Below are positions 8,616 through 17,427 of a DNA stretch of 64,000 bases, one piece after another. The notes below the pieces were generated by a model. It had not been told where the DNA came from, searched no databases, and saw only the letters and a list, made by a program, of their open reading frames with translations. The number at the start of each line of letters is the position of its first letter. Position 1 is the stretch's first letter. The position numbers and the translations under genes were made by a program. The DNA is from Hydrogenophaga sp. IBVHS2. GTDB lineage: Bacteria; Pseudomonadota; Gammaproteobacteria; Burkholderiales; Burkholderiaceae_C. The stretch covers positions 124,001 to 188,000 of the forward strand of contig NZ_NFUT01000001.1 in assembly GCF_002127215.1 (NCBI RefSeq), in the 5' to 3' direction.

Positions 8616-9287
8616 TCAGTTCGGCTGCGGTGCGGGCCGGCTGGCCGGCGACTCGGTCGGGCCCTGGGTGCCGATTCGGGCCAGCTCCTCTTCGGTGAGG
8701 ATCTCGAACACCCGCACCACGCGGGTCACGCCCGAGGTGTTGCGGGCGATCTCGGTGGCGCGGTTGGCCTCGCGCTGGGTCACGCGGCCCATCATGTAGA
8801 CGGTGCCCCGGGTCGTGACGACCTTGAAGGCCACGGCCGACAGGTCCTTGGCATCCACCATGCCGGCCTTGACCTTGCCGGTGATCAGCGTGTCGGACGA
8901 GCGCTGGCTGAAGGTGGGGGAATTCACCACCGCCAGTTCGTTGACGATGCTGCGCACGTTGTCGACGCCCGCCACCACACGCTCCACCTCGGCCTTGACC
9001 GCCTCGCTGGCGGCCTCGCCGGTCAGCAAGACCTGGCGGTTGTAGCTGGTGACCGACACGTTGGCCCGCTCGCCGAACTGCTCCTTGATGCGGTTGCTGG
9101 CGCGCAGTTCGATGCCCTGGTCATCCAGCTGGGCGCCGGAGGTGCGGCGATCGACCGCCACCAGGGCAGTGCCCACAGCTGCACCACCCACCACCAGCGG
9201 GGCGCAGGCGCTCATCACACCGGAAAGGGCCAGGCCCGCGATCAGCAGGCCGGCGCGGCGACGGGAAGGAACGGACAGTGGGCTCAT
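8616..9287 (-). CDS. dolP: Dual BON-domain outer-membrane lipoprotein, DolP (YraP) type
   Basis: A 223-residue lipoprotein: lipobox SGVMSAC after a hydrophobic signal, then two BON domains (about residues 55-120 and 130-200; NVSVTSYNRQVLLTGEA and VVTTRGTVYMMGRV are the typical glycine-rich strands). DolP binds anionic phospholipids at division sites and supports outer-membrane integrity and BAM function. The start MSPLSVPSRRR overlaps the diaA stop by four bases, as in the conserved yraN-diaA-dolP operon. A low-complexity Pro-rich tail closes the protein. Confidence 0.9.
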   Translation of the reverse strand: MSPLSVPSRRRAGLLIAGLALSGVMSACAPLVVGGAAVGTALVAVDRRTSGAQLDDQGIELRASNRIKEQFGERANVSVTSYNRQVLLTGEAASEAVKAEVERVVAGVDNVRSIVNELAVVNSPTFSQRSSDTLITGKVKAGMVDAKDLSAVAFKVVTTRGTVYMMGRVTQREANRATEIARNTSGVTRVVRVFEILTEEELARIGTQGPTESPASRPAPQPN

Positions 9288-9904
9288 GCAAGGTTCTCCG
9301 GATCGGGAAGGGATTCTTCGGGCAGTCCCAGCAGCTGGGCGTCCACCCCGTCGCACAGGCAGTGCAGCACGAGCTGATGGACTTCCAGGATGCGGGGGGG
9401 ATGGTCGTGCGGGACGCAGATGTGGACGTCGGTGTCGCGCAGCACGGCGGTCAGACGGCCGCCGCGTGCGCCGGTCAGGGCCACCACCGTCATGTCACGC
9501 TCGTGGGCAGCCTCCACGGCCGCCAGCAGGTTGCCGGCCTGGCCGACACCGCCCACCACCAGCAGCACGTCGCCGGTCTGGCCCAGGGCACGCACCTGGC
9601 GGGCGTACACCCAGCCCGGGTCGAAGTCCTGGGCCACCGCCGTGATGACCGCCGAGTCGGCCGAGAGGGCCAGCGCGGCCAGTTCGGGACGTTCGCGCTC
9701 GAACCGTCCCATGAAGCTGGCCGCGAAGATCTGCGCCGCGGCGGCCGACGGGCCATTGCCGCAGGCCAGGACCTTGCCGCCACCGGTGACGCAGGCCAGA
9801 ACCGCGTGGATGGCCGACTCCACCATCGGCGCCAGGGCCGGTGCGCACTGGTACTTGAGGTCGGCACTGTCGATGAACTGTTGCTGGATGCGCTGCGAAA
9901 GCAT
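9284..9904 (-). CDS. diaA: SIS-domain protein, DiaA/GmhA type
   Basis: A 206-residue SIS (sugar isomerase) protein with the motif GGGKVLACGNGPSAAAAQIF and the second phosphosugar loop GDVLLVVGGVGQAGN. By position between yraN and dolP it is the DiaA orthologue, which binds DnaA as a tetramer and promotes timely replication initiation. GmhA (phosphoheptose isomerase) is the close paralogue. In the family motif GNGGSAADA the second Gly-Ser is here G-P-S, which may bear on ligand binding. Confidence 0.87.
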   Translation of the reverse strand: MLSQRIQQQFIDSADLKYQCAPALAPMVESAIHAVLACVTGGGKVLACGNGPSAAAAQIFAASFMGRFERERPELAALALSADSAVITAVAQDFDPGWVYARQVRALGQTGDVLLVVGGVGQAGNLLAAVEAAHERDMTVVALTGARGGRLTAVLRDTDVHICVPHDHPPRILEVHQLVLHCLCDGVDAQLLGLPEESLPDPENLA

Positions 9905-9943
9905 GGGGCGATGATAGCGGCGGGCAAAGTGTCAGCAGTCGTG

Positions 9944-10342
9944 TCAAAAGGCGTCATGGGCGTCGAAGGCGGCACGCAGCCATTGCAGGCTGCCTTGCGG
10001 ACCCTCGATCAGCACGGCATCGAAGCGGCACGCGGGGTGTGATCGGCACCGCATCAGAAAGTGCCGTGCGGCCAGCACGATGCGCCGGCGCTTGGTCGCG
10101 GTGATGCTGGCACCGGCGCCGCCCCGGTCGGTGCGGCTGCGCTGGCGCACCTCGACGAAGACCAGCGTGCCGTCACGCTCCCGCATAATCAGATCGATTT
10201 CCCCGCCACCCCGCCCCGGGGTCCTGAAGTTCCTGGCCACCAGCGCCAGTCCGTGCCGCTGCAGATGCGCCAGCGCCAGGTCTTCGGCGGCATTGCCCCG
10301 CTCCCGTGTGGTGACCGGGCGCCCCCTTCGTTCGAGGTCCAT
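9944..10342 (-). CDS. yraN: YraN-family (UPF0102) nuclease-like protein
   Basis: A 132-residue protein with the UPF0102 pattern: [41 protein letters not shown] and the closing RFDAVLIEG. The E-I-D...E-V-K/R arrangement matches the PD-(D/E)XK endonuclease-like core, but no activity is established for the family. The start MDLERRG is back to back with the rsmI GTG, with no bases between them; a GTG 24 bp further in is an alternative. Confidence 0.9.
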   Translation of the reverse strand: MDLERRGRPVTTRERGNAAEDLALAHLQRHGLALVARNFRTPGRGGGEIDLIMRERDGTLVFVEVRQRSRTDRGGAGASITATKRRRIVLAARHFLMRCRSHPACRFDAVLIEGPQGSLQWLRAAFDAHDAF

Positions 10343-11278
10343 GTGTCTGTTCCTTCCCCGTCCTTGCTGACCGCCGCTGCCGACGCCGCACGGCACCAGG
10401 ACCACCCGACGGGCACCCTGTACATGGTGGCCACGCCGATCGGCAACCTGGCCGACATCGGCCTGCGGGCCTTATACGTGCTGTCGCTGGCCGATACGGT
10501 GGCCTGCGAGGACACGCGCCATACCGGCGCGCTGCTGGGCGGTTACGGGCTGCACAAGCCGCTGCTGGCGGTGCATGAACACAACGAGGCAGAAGCCGCC
10601 CAGGCAGTGGTGCAGCGGCTGCAGCGCGGCGAACGGGTGGCCTATGTCAGCGATGCCGGCACACCGGGCGTGAGCGACCCCGGTGCGCGGCTGGTGGCCG
10701 CCGTGCAGGCGGCCGGGCTGCGTTGCGTTCCCCTGCCCGGCCCGAGCGCCCTCACGGCATTGCTGAGCGTGGCCGGCGAAGCGGGCTGGGACGGGCGCTT
10801 CGTGTTCCAGGGCTTCCTCTCGTCCCGCAAGGCCGAGCGGCAACGGCAGGTGCAGGACCTGGCGGCCGACGCTCGCGCGCACCTGCTGCTGGAGGCGCCA
10901 CACCGCATCGAGGCCCTGGCCCAGGATCTGGCGGCGCTGGGGGATCGCGAGATCAGCCTGGGCAGAGAGCTGACCAAACAGTTCGAAGAGGTGGTGCGCC
11001 TGCCGGCGAAGGACCTGCCGGGCTGGCTGGCGGGCGGGCCGCACCGGGCGCGGGGTGAATTCGCCCTCATGGTGCACCCGGCAGCGGCGGCCGAGGACGA
11101 AGGGCTGGACGCCAGCACCCTGCGCACACTGGACGTGCTGATGGCCGAGCTGCCCCTGAAGACGGCGGTGAAGCTGTGCGCCGACATCACCGGGCAGCCG
11201 CGCAACGCGGTCTACCAGGCGGCCCTGGCGCGACGCCAGCACGGCGCCGACGAACCGGACGACGCCGTCAGCGGCTGA
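10343..11278 (+). CDS. rsmI: 16S rRNA (cytidine-1402-2'-O)-methyltransferase RsmI
   Basis: An SAM-dependent tetrapyrrole-methylase-fold enzyme that 2'-O-methylates C1402 in the ribosomal decoding centre. Signatures: [43 protein letters not shown] and the [10 protein letters not shown] loop. The first in-frame ATG (10424) would cut into the first strand, so the GTG at 10343 is preferred, giving 311 residues. It is divergent from yraN with zero intergenic bases, so each gene's ribosome-binding site lies inside the other gene. Confidence 0.92.
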   Translation: MSVPSPSLLTAAADAARHQDHPTGTLYMVATPIGNLADIGLRALYVLSLADTVACEDTRHTGALLGGYGLHKPLLAVHEHNEAEAAQAVVQRLQRGERVAYVSDAGTPGVSDPGARLVAAVQAAGLRCVPLPGPSALTALLSVAGEAGWDGRFVFQGFLSSRKAERQRQVQDLAADARAHLLLEAPHRIEALAQDLAALGDREISLGRELTKQFEEVVRLPAKDLPGWLAGGPHRARGEFALMVHPAAAAEDEGLDASTLRTLDVLMAELPLKTAVKLCADITGQPRNAVYQAALARRQHGADEPDDAVSG

Positions 11279-11603
11279 GCCGGCCCATCGGGCCGTCGGC
11301 GGGTGCGGGGGCGGGAGCACCCGGTTCGCGCACCTCGGTGGCCTGCACGTCCACCACGTCGGCCGACGCTGCACCGGCGCGGAACATGCCATGGGCATAG
11401 CGCTCGCGGGCCTGGCGGAACTGCTGGAACAGCACCACCGGCGCCGGCTTGCGACCGGTCAGCAGCGACCAGATCGACACCGCCAGCACCACCACCAGCG
11501 AAGCCAGCATGAGGCTGACCAGAAACACGGTGGCGGCCAGGGCAAAGACCATCCGCAGCACGAAGCGCAGCAGGCGGGAGAGCGGGTCGGTGGGAGTGTT
11601 CAT
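11268..11603 (-). CDS. Small membrane protein of unknown function
   Basis: A 111-residue protein starting MNTPTDPLSRLLRF. One long hydrophobic stretch (about residues 12-45, enough for one or two membrane passes) is followed by a basic region (LTGRKPAPVVLFQQFRQARERYAHG) and a Pro/Ala-rich tail. It overlaps the rsmI end by 11 bp tail to tail. I do not recognise the family. Confidence 0.65.
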   Translation of the reverse strand: MNTPTDPLSRLLRFVLRMVFALAATVFLVSLMLASLVVVLAVSIWSLLTGRKPAPVVLFQQFRQARERYAHGMFRAGAASADVVDVQATEVREPGAPAPAPADGPMGRLSR

Positions 11604-11728
11604 GCAGGGTCTGAGTGGCGTCGGGGGGCGGAGTTCCGGCGAAGTTCCGTGGCCGTTGCGGGCAGATGCGGCCATTGTGCCGAACTGCAAGGGGCGCTGC
11701 TATGCTGGCCGGCTGCATTGCCCACGCC

Positions 11729-12319
11729 ATGAAACGCCTCTACTCCTACTTTTTTCGCGGTCTGATCACCTTCCTGCCGGTGGCCCTGACCGTCTACCTG
11801 CTCTATGTGTTCGTGATCTGGGTCGAATCCCTGGCCATGCGGCTGGTGCGCCCCATCACCGGCGACTTCTACCTGCCCGGTCTGGGCATCGCGCTGGGCG
11901 CGCTGCTGATCCTGGCACTGGGCGTGCTGGTCTCCCAGCGCTATGTGGCCCGGGCGCTGTCCTGGGTGGAGCTGCCGTTCACCAACCTGCCGGTGATCAA
12001 GAGCATCTACTCGTCGCTGAAGAACTTTGCCGACTACTTTGCGCCCCACGAGAAGGACAGCCAGCAGGTGGTGCTGCTGCGCAAGCCGGGCGACGACCTG
12101 TCCATCGTCGGGCTGGTCACGCGCCAGAACTTCGACGGCCTGCCCGGCGCGCTGGGCCAGCTCGACCAGGTGGCGGTCTACCTGCCCATGGGCTACATGA
12201 TCGGCGGCTACACCGTGTTCGTGCCACGCAGCTGGATCACACCGATCGAGATGTCGGTCGAAGAGGCCATGCGCTCCTCGCTCATTGCGTGGATGGCATC
12301 GAGCCGGAAGCCGGAGTGA
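11729..12319 (+). CDS. DUF502 family membrane protein
   Basis: A 196-residue protein starting MKRLYSYFFRGLITFLPVALTVYLLY. Two N-terminal membrane segments are followed by a soluble domain with the family landmarks PFTNLPVIKSIYSSLKN, VVLLRKPG and VYLPMGYMIGGYTVFVP. The DUF502 family is widespread in proteobacteria and plants; its biochemical role is unknown. It stands alone, divergent from the small membrane protein gene on its left. Confidence 0.9.
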   Translation: MKRLYSYFFRGLITFLPVALTVYLLYVFVIWVESLAMRLVRPITGDFYLPGLGIALGALLILALGVLVSQRYVARALSWVELPFTNLPVIKSIYSSLKNFADYFAPHEKDSQQVVLLRKPGDDLSIVGLVTRQNFDGLPGALGQLDQVAVYLPMGYMIGGYTVFVPRSWITPIEMSVEEAMRSSLIAWMASSRKPE

Positions 12320-12386
12320 GCGCAGGCTGACCCGCCTGCCTGCGGACCCGCCGGAACTCTCCCCGCCCGCGCGGCTCCCACGCCCC

Positions 12387-13031
12387 ATGACCTTGTCCCG
12401 ACGCCCCTGGCTGCTGGGCGCCGCTGCGGCGGTGGCCTCGGTGGCCGCGCCCGCCTGGCTCACCCCGGCGCTCGCCCAGCCCCCCTCTGCCGGCCCGACC
12501 CCTCGGCGCCCCACACCGGGCCAGGTGGAAGGCCCGTTCTATCCGGTCCGCCTGCCCGACGACCACGACGGCGACCTGCTGCGCACCGGCAACCGCCGGT
12601 ACGACCGGGGCCAGGCGGTCTGGCTGGACGGCGTGGTGACCGATCTGGATGGCCGACCGGTGCAGGACGCCGTGGTGGAGATCTGGCAGTGCGACCACGC
12701 CGGCCACTACCACCATCCGGGTGACGGCAACCGGGCAGACCCGGCTTTTCAGGGATTCGGCCGGGTGAGCGTGGGTCGCGACGGCCGCTACCGTTTCCGC
12801 ACCCTGCGCCCGGCGCCCTACGGCGGGCGCACGCCCCACATCCATGTGAAGGTCCGGCTGGACCGCATGGAACTGCTGACCACCCAGCTGTATGTGGCCG
12901 GCGACCCCGGCAACGAGCGCGACTTCCTGTGGCGCCGGCTCGACGACGCCGGCCGCGCTGCGCTGACCGTGCCCTTCACCCCCGGGGTGGATGGCCTGCG
13001 GGCGCAGTTCCCCATCACCGTCCAGATCTGA
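12387..13031 (+). CDS. Exported intradiol ring-cleavage dioxygenase-like protein
   Basis: A 214-residue protein with an N-terminal export signal (SRRPWLLGAAAAVASVAAPAW... ALAQ; the twin Arg fits Tat) and a dioxygenase_C fold related to the protocatechuate 3,4-dioxygenase beta chain. Candidate Fe(III) ligands are visible: Tyr in AGHYHHPGD, Tyr in APYGGRT and the His pair in PHIHVKV. Cytoplasmic intradiol enzymes lack a signal, so this belongs to the periplasmic branch with unknown aromatic substrates. It is not next to the pca genes, which lie 20 kb away. Confidence 0.85.
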   Translation: MTLSRRPWLLGAAAAVASVAAPAWLTPALAQPPSAGPTPRRPTPGQVEGPFYPVRLPDDHDGDLLRTGNRRYDRGQAVWLDGVVTDLDGRPVQDAVVEIWQCDHAGHYHHPGDGNRADPAFQGFGRVSVGRDGRYRFRTLRPAPYGGRTPHIHVKVRLDRMELLTTQLYVAGDPGNERDFLWRRLDDAGRAALTVPFTPGVDGLRAQFPITVQI

Positions 13032-13038
13032 GGCCGCC

Positions 13039-14082
13039 ATGGATTCGTTGACGCAGATCGCGTTGGGCTCGGCCGTGACCGTGGCCGTCATGGGGCGGCG
13101 CACCGCCGTCTGGAAATCGGCCCTGTGGGGTGCGGTGGCCGGCACCCTGCCCGACCTCGACGCCTTCATCGACCACGGCGATGCGGTGCTCAACATGGTG
13201 CTGCACCGGGCCGAGTCGCATGCCCTGCTGTTCCTGACCCTCGGCGCGCCGGTGCTGGCCTGGATCGTCGCCCGGCTGCACGGCGAAGGCGCGATCTGGC
13301 GGCGCTGGTGGCTGGCCCTGTGGCTGGCGCTGGTGACGCACCCCCTGCTCGACACCATGACGGTCTACGGCACCCAGCTGCTGCAGCCGTTCAGCGACCA
13401 TCCCTTCGGCGTGGGCAGCCTGTTCATCATCGACCCGGCCTACACCCTGCCGCTGCTGGCGGGGGTGATCGCCGTGCTGTGCGGCGCCCGGCTGCGCTGG
13501 AACCAGGCGGGCCTGGCGCTGAGCACGCTCTACATCGGCTGGAGCGTGCTGGCCCAGCAGCACGCCACCGAGGTGGCGCGGGCCGACCTCCAGGCGCGCG
13601 GCGTGGACGTGCAGCAGCTGCTGGTCACGCCGGCCCCGCTCAACACGGTGCTGTGGCGGATGGTGGCCATGACGCCCACCCACTACCTGGAAGGCCACTA
13701 CGGCCTGCTGGACGACGACCGCCAGATCACCTGGACGGTGCACGACCGGGGCGCCGACCTCGAATCCGCCGTGGCCGGCCATGCCGGCGCACAACGCATC
13801 CGGGCGTTCAGCCATGGCTTCTACAGCCTGTCACAGGCCGACGGCCGCTACTTCATCACCGACCTGCGCATGGGCCAGGAGCCGAGCTATGTGTTCCGTT
13901 TCGATCTGGCCGACGGCAGCGGCAGCACCCCCACGGTGGGGCGTGGCGGGCGCAACGATATGGACAGCGGCCTGAAATGGCTGGCCGCCCGGGTGCGGGG
14001 CATCGAGGTGCCCTCCCCCGGCGCGCAGGCCCCCGGCGTGAAGCTGCTGGGGGCCGCCGACCTCAGCGGCCCAGTGCGGTGA
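13039..14082 (+). CDS. YdjM/DUF457-type inner-membrane metal-dependent hydrolase
   Basis: A 347-residue protein starting MDSLTQIALGSAVTVAVMG, the hallmark start of the DUF457/LexA-regulated YdjM family. Conserved acidic and His residues (GTLPDLDAFIDHGD, HRAESHALLF, THPLLDTMTVYGTQ) are placed as in membrane-bound metal hydrolases related to PAP2 enzymes. Four to six membrane segments fill the N-terminal half; the C-terminal third is soluble. It starts eight bases after the dioxygenase stop, suggesting co-transcription. The substrate is unknown. Confidence 0.88.
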   Translation: MDSLTQIALGSAVTVAVMGRRTAVWKSALWGAVAGTLPDLDAFIDHGDAVLNMVLHRAESHALLFLTLGAPVLAWIVARLHGEGAIWRRWWLALWLALVTHPLLDTMTVYGTQLLQPFSDHPFGVGSLFIIDPAYTLPLLAGVIAVLCGARLRWNQAGLALSTLYIGWSVLAQQHATEVARADLQARGVDVQQLLVTPAPLNTVLWRMVAMTPTHYLEGHYGLLDDDRQITWTVHDRGADLESAVAGHAGAQRIRAFSHGFYSLSQADGRYFITDLRMGQEPSYVFRFDLADGSGSTPTVGRGGRNDMDSGLKWLAARVRGIEVPSPGAQAPGVKLLGAADLSGPVR

Positions 14083-14596
14083 GCTTGCCGGGCTGGACGA
14101 TCTCGATCCAGTAGCCGTCCGGGTCCTTGATGAAGGCCACGTCCTTCATCTTGCCCTGGTCGGGCCGCTTCACGTAGGTGACGTTGTTCCGGTCGAACCA
14201 GGCCACGGCGGCGTCCAGGTCGGGCACCGAGAAGCAGATGTGACCGAAGCCCTGCGGCTGGGCGTTGCCGTCGTGGTACCTGAAATCGGCCTGCGATTCC
14301 GTGCCCCAGTTGTGGGTGAGTTCGAGCACGCCGCGCTGGCTGAAGGTCCAGGCGGTGCGCTCGCCCACATCCTCGGGCGCCTGACCGTCTTCCGGCCGGG
14401 CCAGGAAGAACAGCGAGAACGACATCTCGGGAAAGTCGAGCTTGCGCAGCAGGCGCATGCCCATGACACGGGTGTAGAAGTCCAGGGACACCTTCGGGTC
14501 CTTGACCCGCATCATGGTGTGGTTGAAGACGAATCCGCGCGTGGCGGCATCGGCCTGGGCGTGGACGCCCGGCTGCTGTTCGGTGTGAAAGCTCAT
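14063..14596 (-). CDS. gloA: Lactoylglutathione lyase (glyoxalase I)
   Basis: A 177-residue glyoxalase that isomerises the methylglyoxal-glutathione hemithioacetal to S-lactoylglutathione. Metal-ligand strands are recognisable: FNHTMMRVKDP (His), GVLELTHNWGTE (Glu), GFGHICFSVPD (His) and GYWIEIVQP (Glu). The start MSFHTEQQPG was chosen because homology starts shortly after. Its end overlaps the DUF457 gene by 20 bp. Confidence 0.95.
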   Translation of the reverse strand: MSFHTEQQPGVHAQADAATRGFVFNHTMMRVKDPKVSLDFYTRVMGMRLLRKLDFPEMSFSLFFLARPEDGQAPEDVGERTAWTFSQRGVLELTHNWGTESQADFRYHDGNAQPQGFGHICFSVPDLDAAVAWFDRNNVTYVKRPDQGKMKDVAFIKDPDGYWIEIVQPGKLTALGR

Positions 14597-14630
14597 GCGG
14601 TGGGTGAAATGGTGAAAAACGGGAAACGCG

Positions 14631-15008
14631 TCAGCGCGGACGCAGCGGCGCCACCGTGCCGCTTGCGGCAGGAAGGCTTCTGCCATGCGTGCCGGTGGCC
14701 TGGACCGGCAGGTCCGGGGTGTCGGCACGCAGGCGCTCCATCTCCATCATGCGGCGGCGCAGGTAGCGCATGCAGGTGACCCTCAGGAACGAGGCAAAGT
14801 TCGGCACTTCACCCCGGTGCGCCAGCACTTCGTCGTGGAACTGGGCGATGAGGGCATTGGTGGTGCAGCCCTCGTCCTCGGCCATCTCGGCCAGGATGTC
14901 CCAGACCATGTTCTCCAGCCGGATGCTGGTCAGCACGCCGTGCATGCGCACGGTGCGCGAGCGCTGCTCGTACTGGATCGGATCGGCCTTGACGAAGAAT
15001 TCGCACAT
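14631..15008 (-). CDS. Ribbon-helix-helix domain protein
   Basis: A 125-residue protein starting MCEFFVKADPIQYEQRSRTVRMHGVLTSIRLENMVWDIL. The central part reads as an RHH-4 type fold: a basic beta strand (TSIRLENMVW), then two helices (DILAEMAEDEGCTTNALIAQFHDEVL) and LRVTCMRYLRRR. Such proteins can be DNA-binding repressors or accessory proteins. It lies 26 bp downstream of the GMC dehydrogenase on the same strand and so ends that operon; it may regulate it, by inference. Confidence 0.8.
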   Translation of the reverse strand: MCEFFVKADPIQYEQRSRTVRMHGVLTSIRLENMVWDILAEMAEDEGCTTNALIAQFHDEVLAHRGEVPNFASFLRVTCMRYLRRRMMEMERLRADTPDLPVQATGTHGRSLPAASGTVAPLRPR

Positions 15009-15034
15009 GGGGGTCTCCTGCAGCGCGTGGGGGC

Positions 15035-16603
15035 TCAGATCGCCCGGGCTTTCATCTGCTTCGCAATGTAGTCGGCCTGACGGATCGCCAGTGTCACGAT
15101 GGTGAGCGTGGGGTTTTCCGCGCCACCGGTGGTGAACTGGCTGCCGTCGCTGATGAACAGGTTCGGGATGTCGTGCGTCTGGCCCCACTTGTTGCACACG
15201 CCGTCCTGACGGCGGGCGCTCATGCGGCAGGTGCCCAGGTTGTGGGTGCTGGGGTACGGCGGGGTGCGGAAGGTCCGAACAGCACCGGCGGCCTGGTAGA
15301 TGCGCTCGCCCTGCTGGAACGCGTGTTCGCGCATGGCGATGTCGTTGTCGTGGTCGTCGAAGTGCACGTTGGGCACATAGTTGCCCCACTGGTCCTTGAC
15401 GTTGGTGTTGAGGGTGATGCGGTTGGTCTCGCGCGGCATGTCCTCGCCCACCAGCCACATGCCGGCCAGGTTGGTGTAGTGGTCCATCCACCAGGCGAAG
15501 TCGGAGCCCCAGCCGCCCGGGTTCAGGAAGGCGGCCATGAAGGGAACGCCCAGCGACAGGGTCTCGAGCTCGTAACCGCCGGCAAAGCCGCGCTTGGGGT
15601 TGTGGATGGCCTCGTCGCGCACGATGCCGGCCATGGTGGTGCCTCGGTACATGTGCACCGGGTCCTTGAAGGCGGCATACACCGAGCCGGTCATGTGGCG
15701 CATGTAGTTGCGGCCCACCTGGCCCGAGCTGTTGGCCAGGCCGTCCTTGAACATGTTGGAGGCCGACAGCAGCAGCAGGCGCGGCGTCTCGATGGCGTTG
15801 CCGGCCACGCACACGATGCGGGCCTTCTGGCGCTGCTCCTTCTTGTCCTTGTCGTAGTACACGACGCCGGTCACCAGGCCCTTGTCGTTGTGCTCGATGC
15901 GGGTCACGTGGCACTCGCTGCGCAGCTCGAAATTGCCGGTGGCCTCGGCGCGCGGGATCTCGGTGTACAGCGTGCTCCACTTGGCGCCGCTCTTGCAGCC
16001 CTGGAAGCAGAAGCCCAGCTGCAGGCAGCGGCCCCGGCCGTCACGCGGCTGGCTGTTGATGGCCATGTTGCCGGTGTGCACTTCCTTGTAGCCCAGCTTC
16101 TTGGCGCCGGCGTGCATCACCTTGAAGTTGTTGTTGCCCGGCAGACCCGGAATGCCGTTGGTGCGGGTCACGCCCATCTTGTTCTCGGCGCGGGCGTAGT
16201 AAGGGGCCAGCTCCTTGAGCGTGACCGGCCAGTCCAGCAGGTTGGCGCCCTGGATGGTGCCGTAGACGGTCTTGGTGCGGAACTCGTGCTCCTGGAAGCG
16301 CAGCGAGGCACCGGCCCAGTGGGTGGTGGTGCCGCCCACGGTCTTGCAGATCCAGGCCGGCAGGCCGGAAAAGTCCTTGGCCACGCGCCAGCTGCCCGAG
16401 GTGGTGCGGGTGTCCAGCCAGGCCAGCTGGCTGAACGACTTCCACTCGTCGTTGATGAAGCTGGCACTGGACTGCTGGGCGCCGGCCTCCAGACAGACCA
16501 CCTTGATGCCCTTCTGGGCCAGTTCGTTGGCCAGGGTGCCGCCGCCGGCACCCGAGCCGATGATGACGACCACGCTGTCGTCGTTGGTTGCAAATTTCGC
16601 CAT
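15035..16603 (-). CDS. GMC-family FAD dehydrogenase large subunit
   Basis: A 522-residue flavoprotein with dinucleotide motif GSGAGGG (16-22), the GMC substrate-side signatures TVGGTTTHWAGASLR and VAGNAIETPRLLLLS, and C-terminal STHNLGTCRM and NPTLTIVTLAIR. It belongs to the gluconate-2-dehydrogenase / sugar and alcohol dehydrogenase group that passes electrons to a cytochrome. It has no signal peptide of its own; the next gene upstream carries a Tat signal, so the complex is probably exported as a folded pair. The ATG has a clear AGGAGAC ribosome site identical to that of its partner. Confidence 0.92.
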   Translation of the reverse strand: MAKFATNDDSVVVIIGSGAGGGTLANELAQKGIKVVCLEAGAQQSSASFINDEWKSFSQLAWLDTRTTSGSWRVAKDFSGLPAWICKTVGGTTTHWAGASLRFQEHEFRTKTVYGTIQGANLLDWPVTLKELAPYYARAENKMGVTRTNGIPGLPGNNNFKVMHAGAKKLGYKEVHTGNMAINSQPRDGRGRCLQLGFCFQGCKSGAKWSTLYTEIPRAEATGNFELRSECHVTRIEHNDKGLVTGVVYYDKDKKEQRQKARIVCVAGNAIETPRLLLLSASNMFKDGLANSSGQVGRNYMRHMTGSVYAAFKDPVHMYRGTTMAGIVRDEAIHNPKRGFAGGYELETLSLGVPFMAAFLNPGGWGSDFAWWMDHYTNLAGMWLVGEDMPRETNRITLNTNVKDQWGNYVPNVHFDDHDNDIAMREHAFQQGERIYQAAGAVRTFRTPPYPSTHNLGTCRMSARRQDGVCNKWGQTHDIPNLFISDGSQFTTGGAENPTLTIVTLAIRQADYIAKQMKARAI

Positions 16604-16638
16604 GTTGCTTGTCTCCTGTTCGGTACGGGGTTCGCGGA

Positions 16639-17271
16639 TCAGAGGTCAGCCTTGGGGCTGGCTGCCTTGCCGGGCTCCGGAAGCCACTTGAGGTCCTGGA
16701 AGCCGCGGGTGATGTACCCGCCCTTCTCCCAGGCCGAACCGGGATAGCCGAACGTGGCGTACGCCATGTCGTTGTCGTAGAGCGAGGTGATGCACTGGCC
16801 GCGCACCGTGGCGAAGAAGGGCTGGCCTTCCATGGCCTTGACGATGGCCAGCTTGCGTGCGGCATCGGCCTTGGTGAAGTCGCCCCCGGCGGCCTGGTTC
16901 AGTGCCGCCACGCCATCCTTGAGGGTCTTGGCGGCGGCGGCATCGCCGGCGGCCTTGCCGTCCAGGTCCTTGGCCAGCAGCGCGTACACCGCATCGGGCA
17001 GTTTCTCGTGCGGATAGAGCACACGACCCATGGCCATGATGGCCTCGCCCTCGGCCTTGCTGAGCGTCTTGAGTTCGACCGCCCACACGGTGGAGGGCGC
17101 CAGCCCCGCGAGCAGCGAACCGGTGGCCAGCGTGCCCATCAGCACCCCGCTGCCCTTGAGGAACTCCCGCCGCGCCAGCGGCAGGTGGTTCATGCGGGGC
17201 ACTTCGCCCGAGTCTTCGTTGCAGTCGCTAAATCCGGCCGCGACCGGGGCCTGGATGGGGATGATGCGCAT
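16639..17271 (-). CDS. Gluconate 2-dehydrogenase subunit 3-like, Tat-exported small subunit
   Basis: The small subunit and Tat carrier of the GMC dehydrogenase encoded 35 bp downstream. The twin-Arg motif is ARREFLKGSG followed by a hydrophobic stretch to STVWA. The mature part contains the subunit-3 features (LSKAEGEAIMAMGRVLYPHE and PFFATVRGQCITSLYDNDMAYATFGYPGSAWEKGGY). The ATG at 17271 has a strong AGGAGA site six bases upstream, giving 210 residues with a long n-region. The inner ATG at 17193 starts nearer the Tat motif but has no ribosome site, so the longer form is preferred. No cytochrome subunit lies in the operon. Confidence 0.88.
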   Translation of the reverse strand: MRIIPIQAPVAAGFSDCNEDSGEVPRMNHLPLARREFLKGSGVLMGTLATGSLLAGLAPSTVWAVELKTLSKAEGEAIMAMGRVLYPHEKLPDAVYALLAKDLDGKAAGDAAAAKTLKDGVAALNQAAGGDFTKADAARKLAIVKAMEGQPFFATVRGQCITSLYDNDMAYATFGYPGSAWEKGGYITRGFQDLKWLPEPGKAASPKADL

Positions 17272-17427
17272 GTTGTCTCCTGCATGGGGTCGTCGCCCGC
17301 TCGAAACGGCGGGCGTGCAGGCAGTATTCCACCCCCCCAGTCCGGTCGGGTGATACAGCGCTGTTTACAGGGAAAACCCGCCTGCCCGGGCGGGCGGCGG
17401 GTCAGGGCGGCGTCCGCCCGGCCGGAT

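Noticed and set aside
15173..16747. 524-codon plus-strand frame opposite the GMC dehydrogenase
   Set aside because: Antisense of a recognised flavoprotein; no ribosome site and no domain features.
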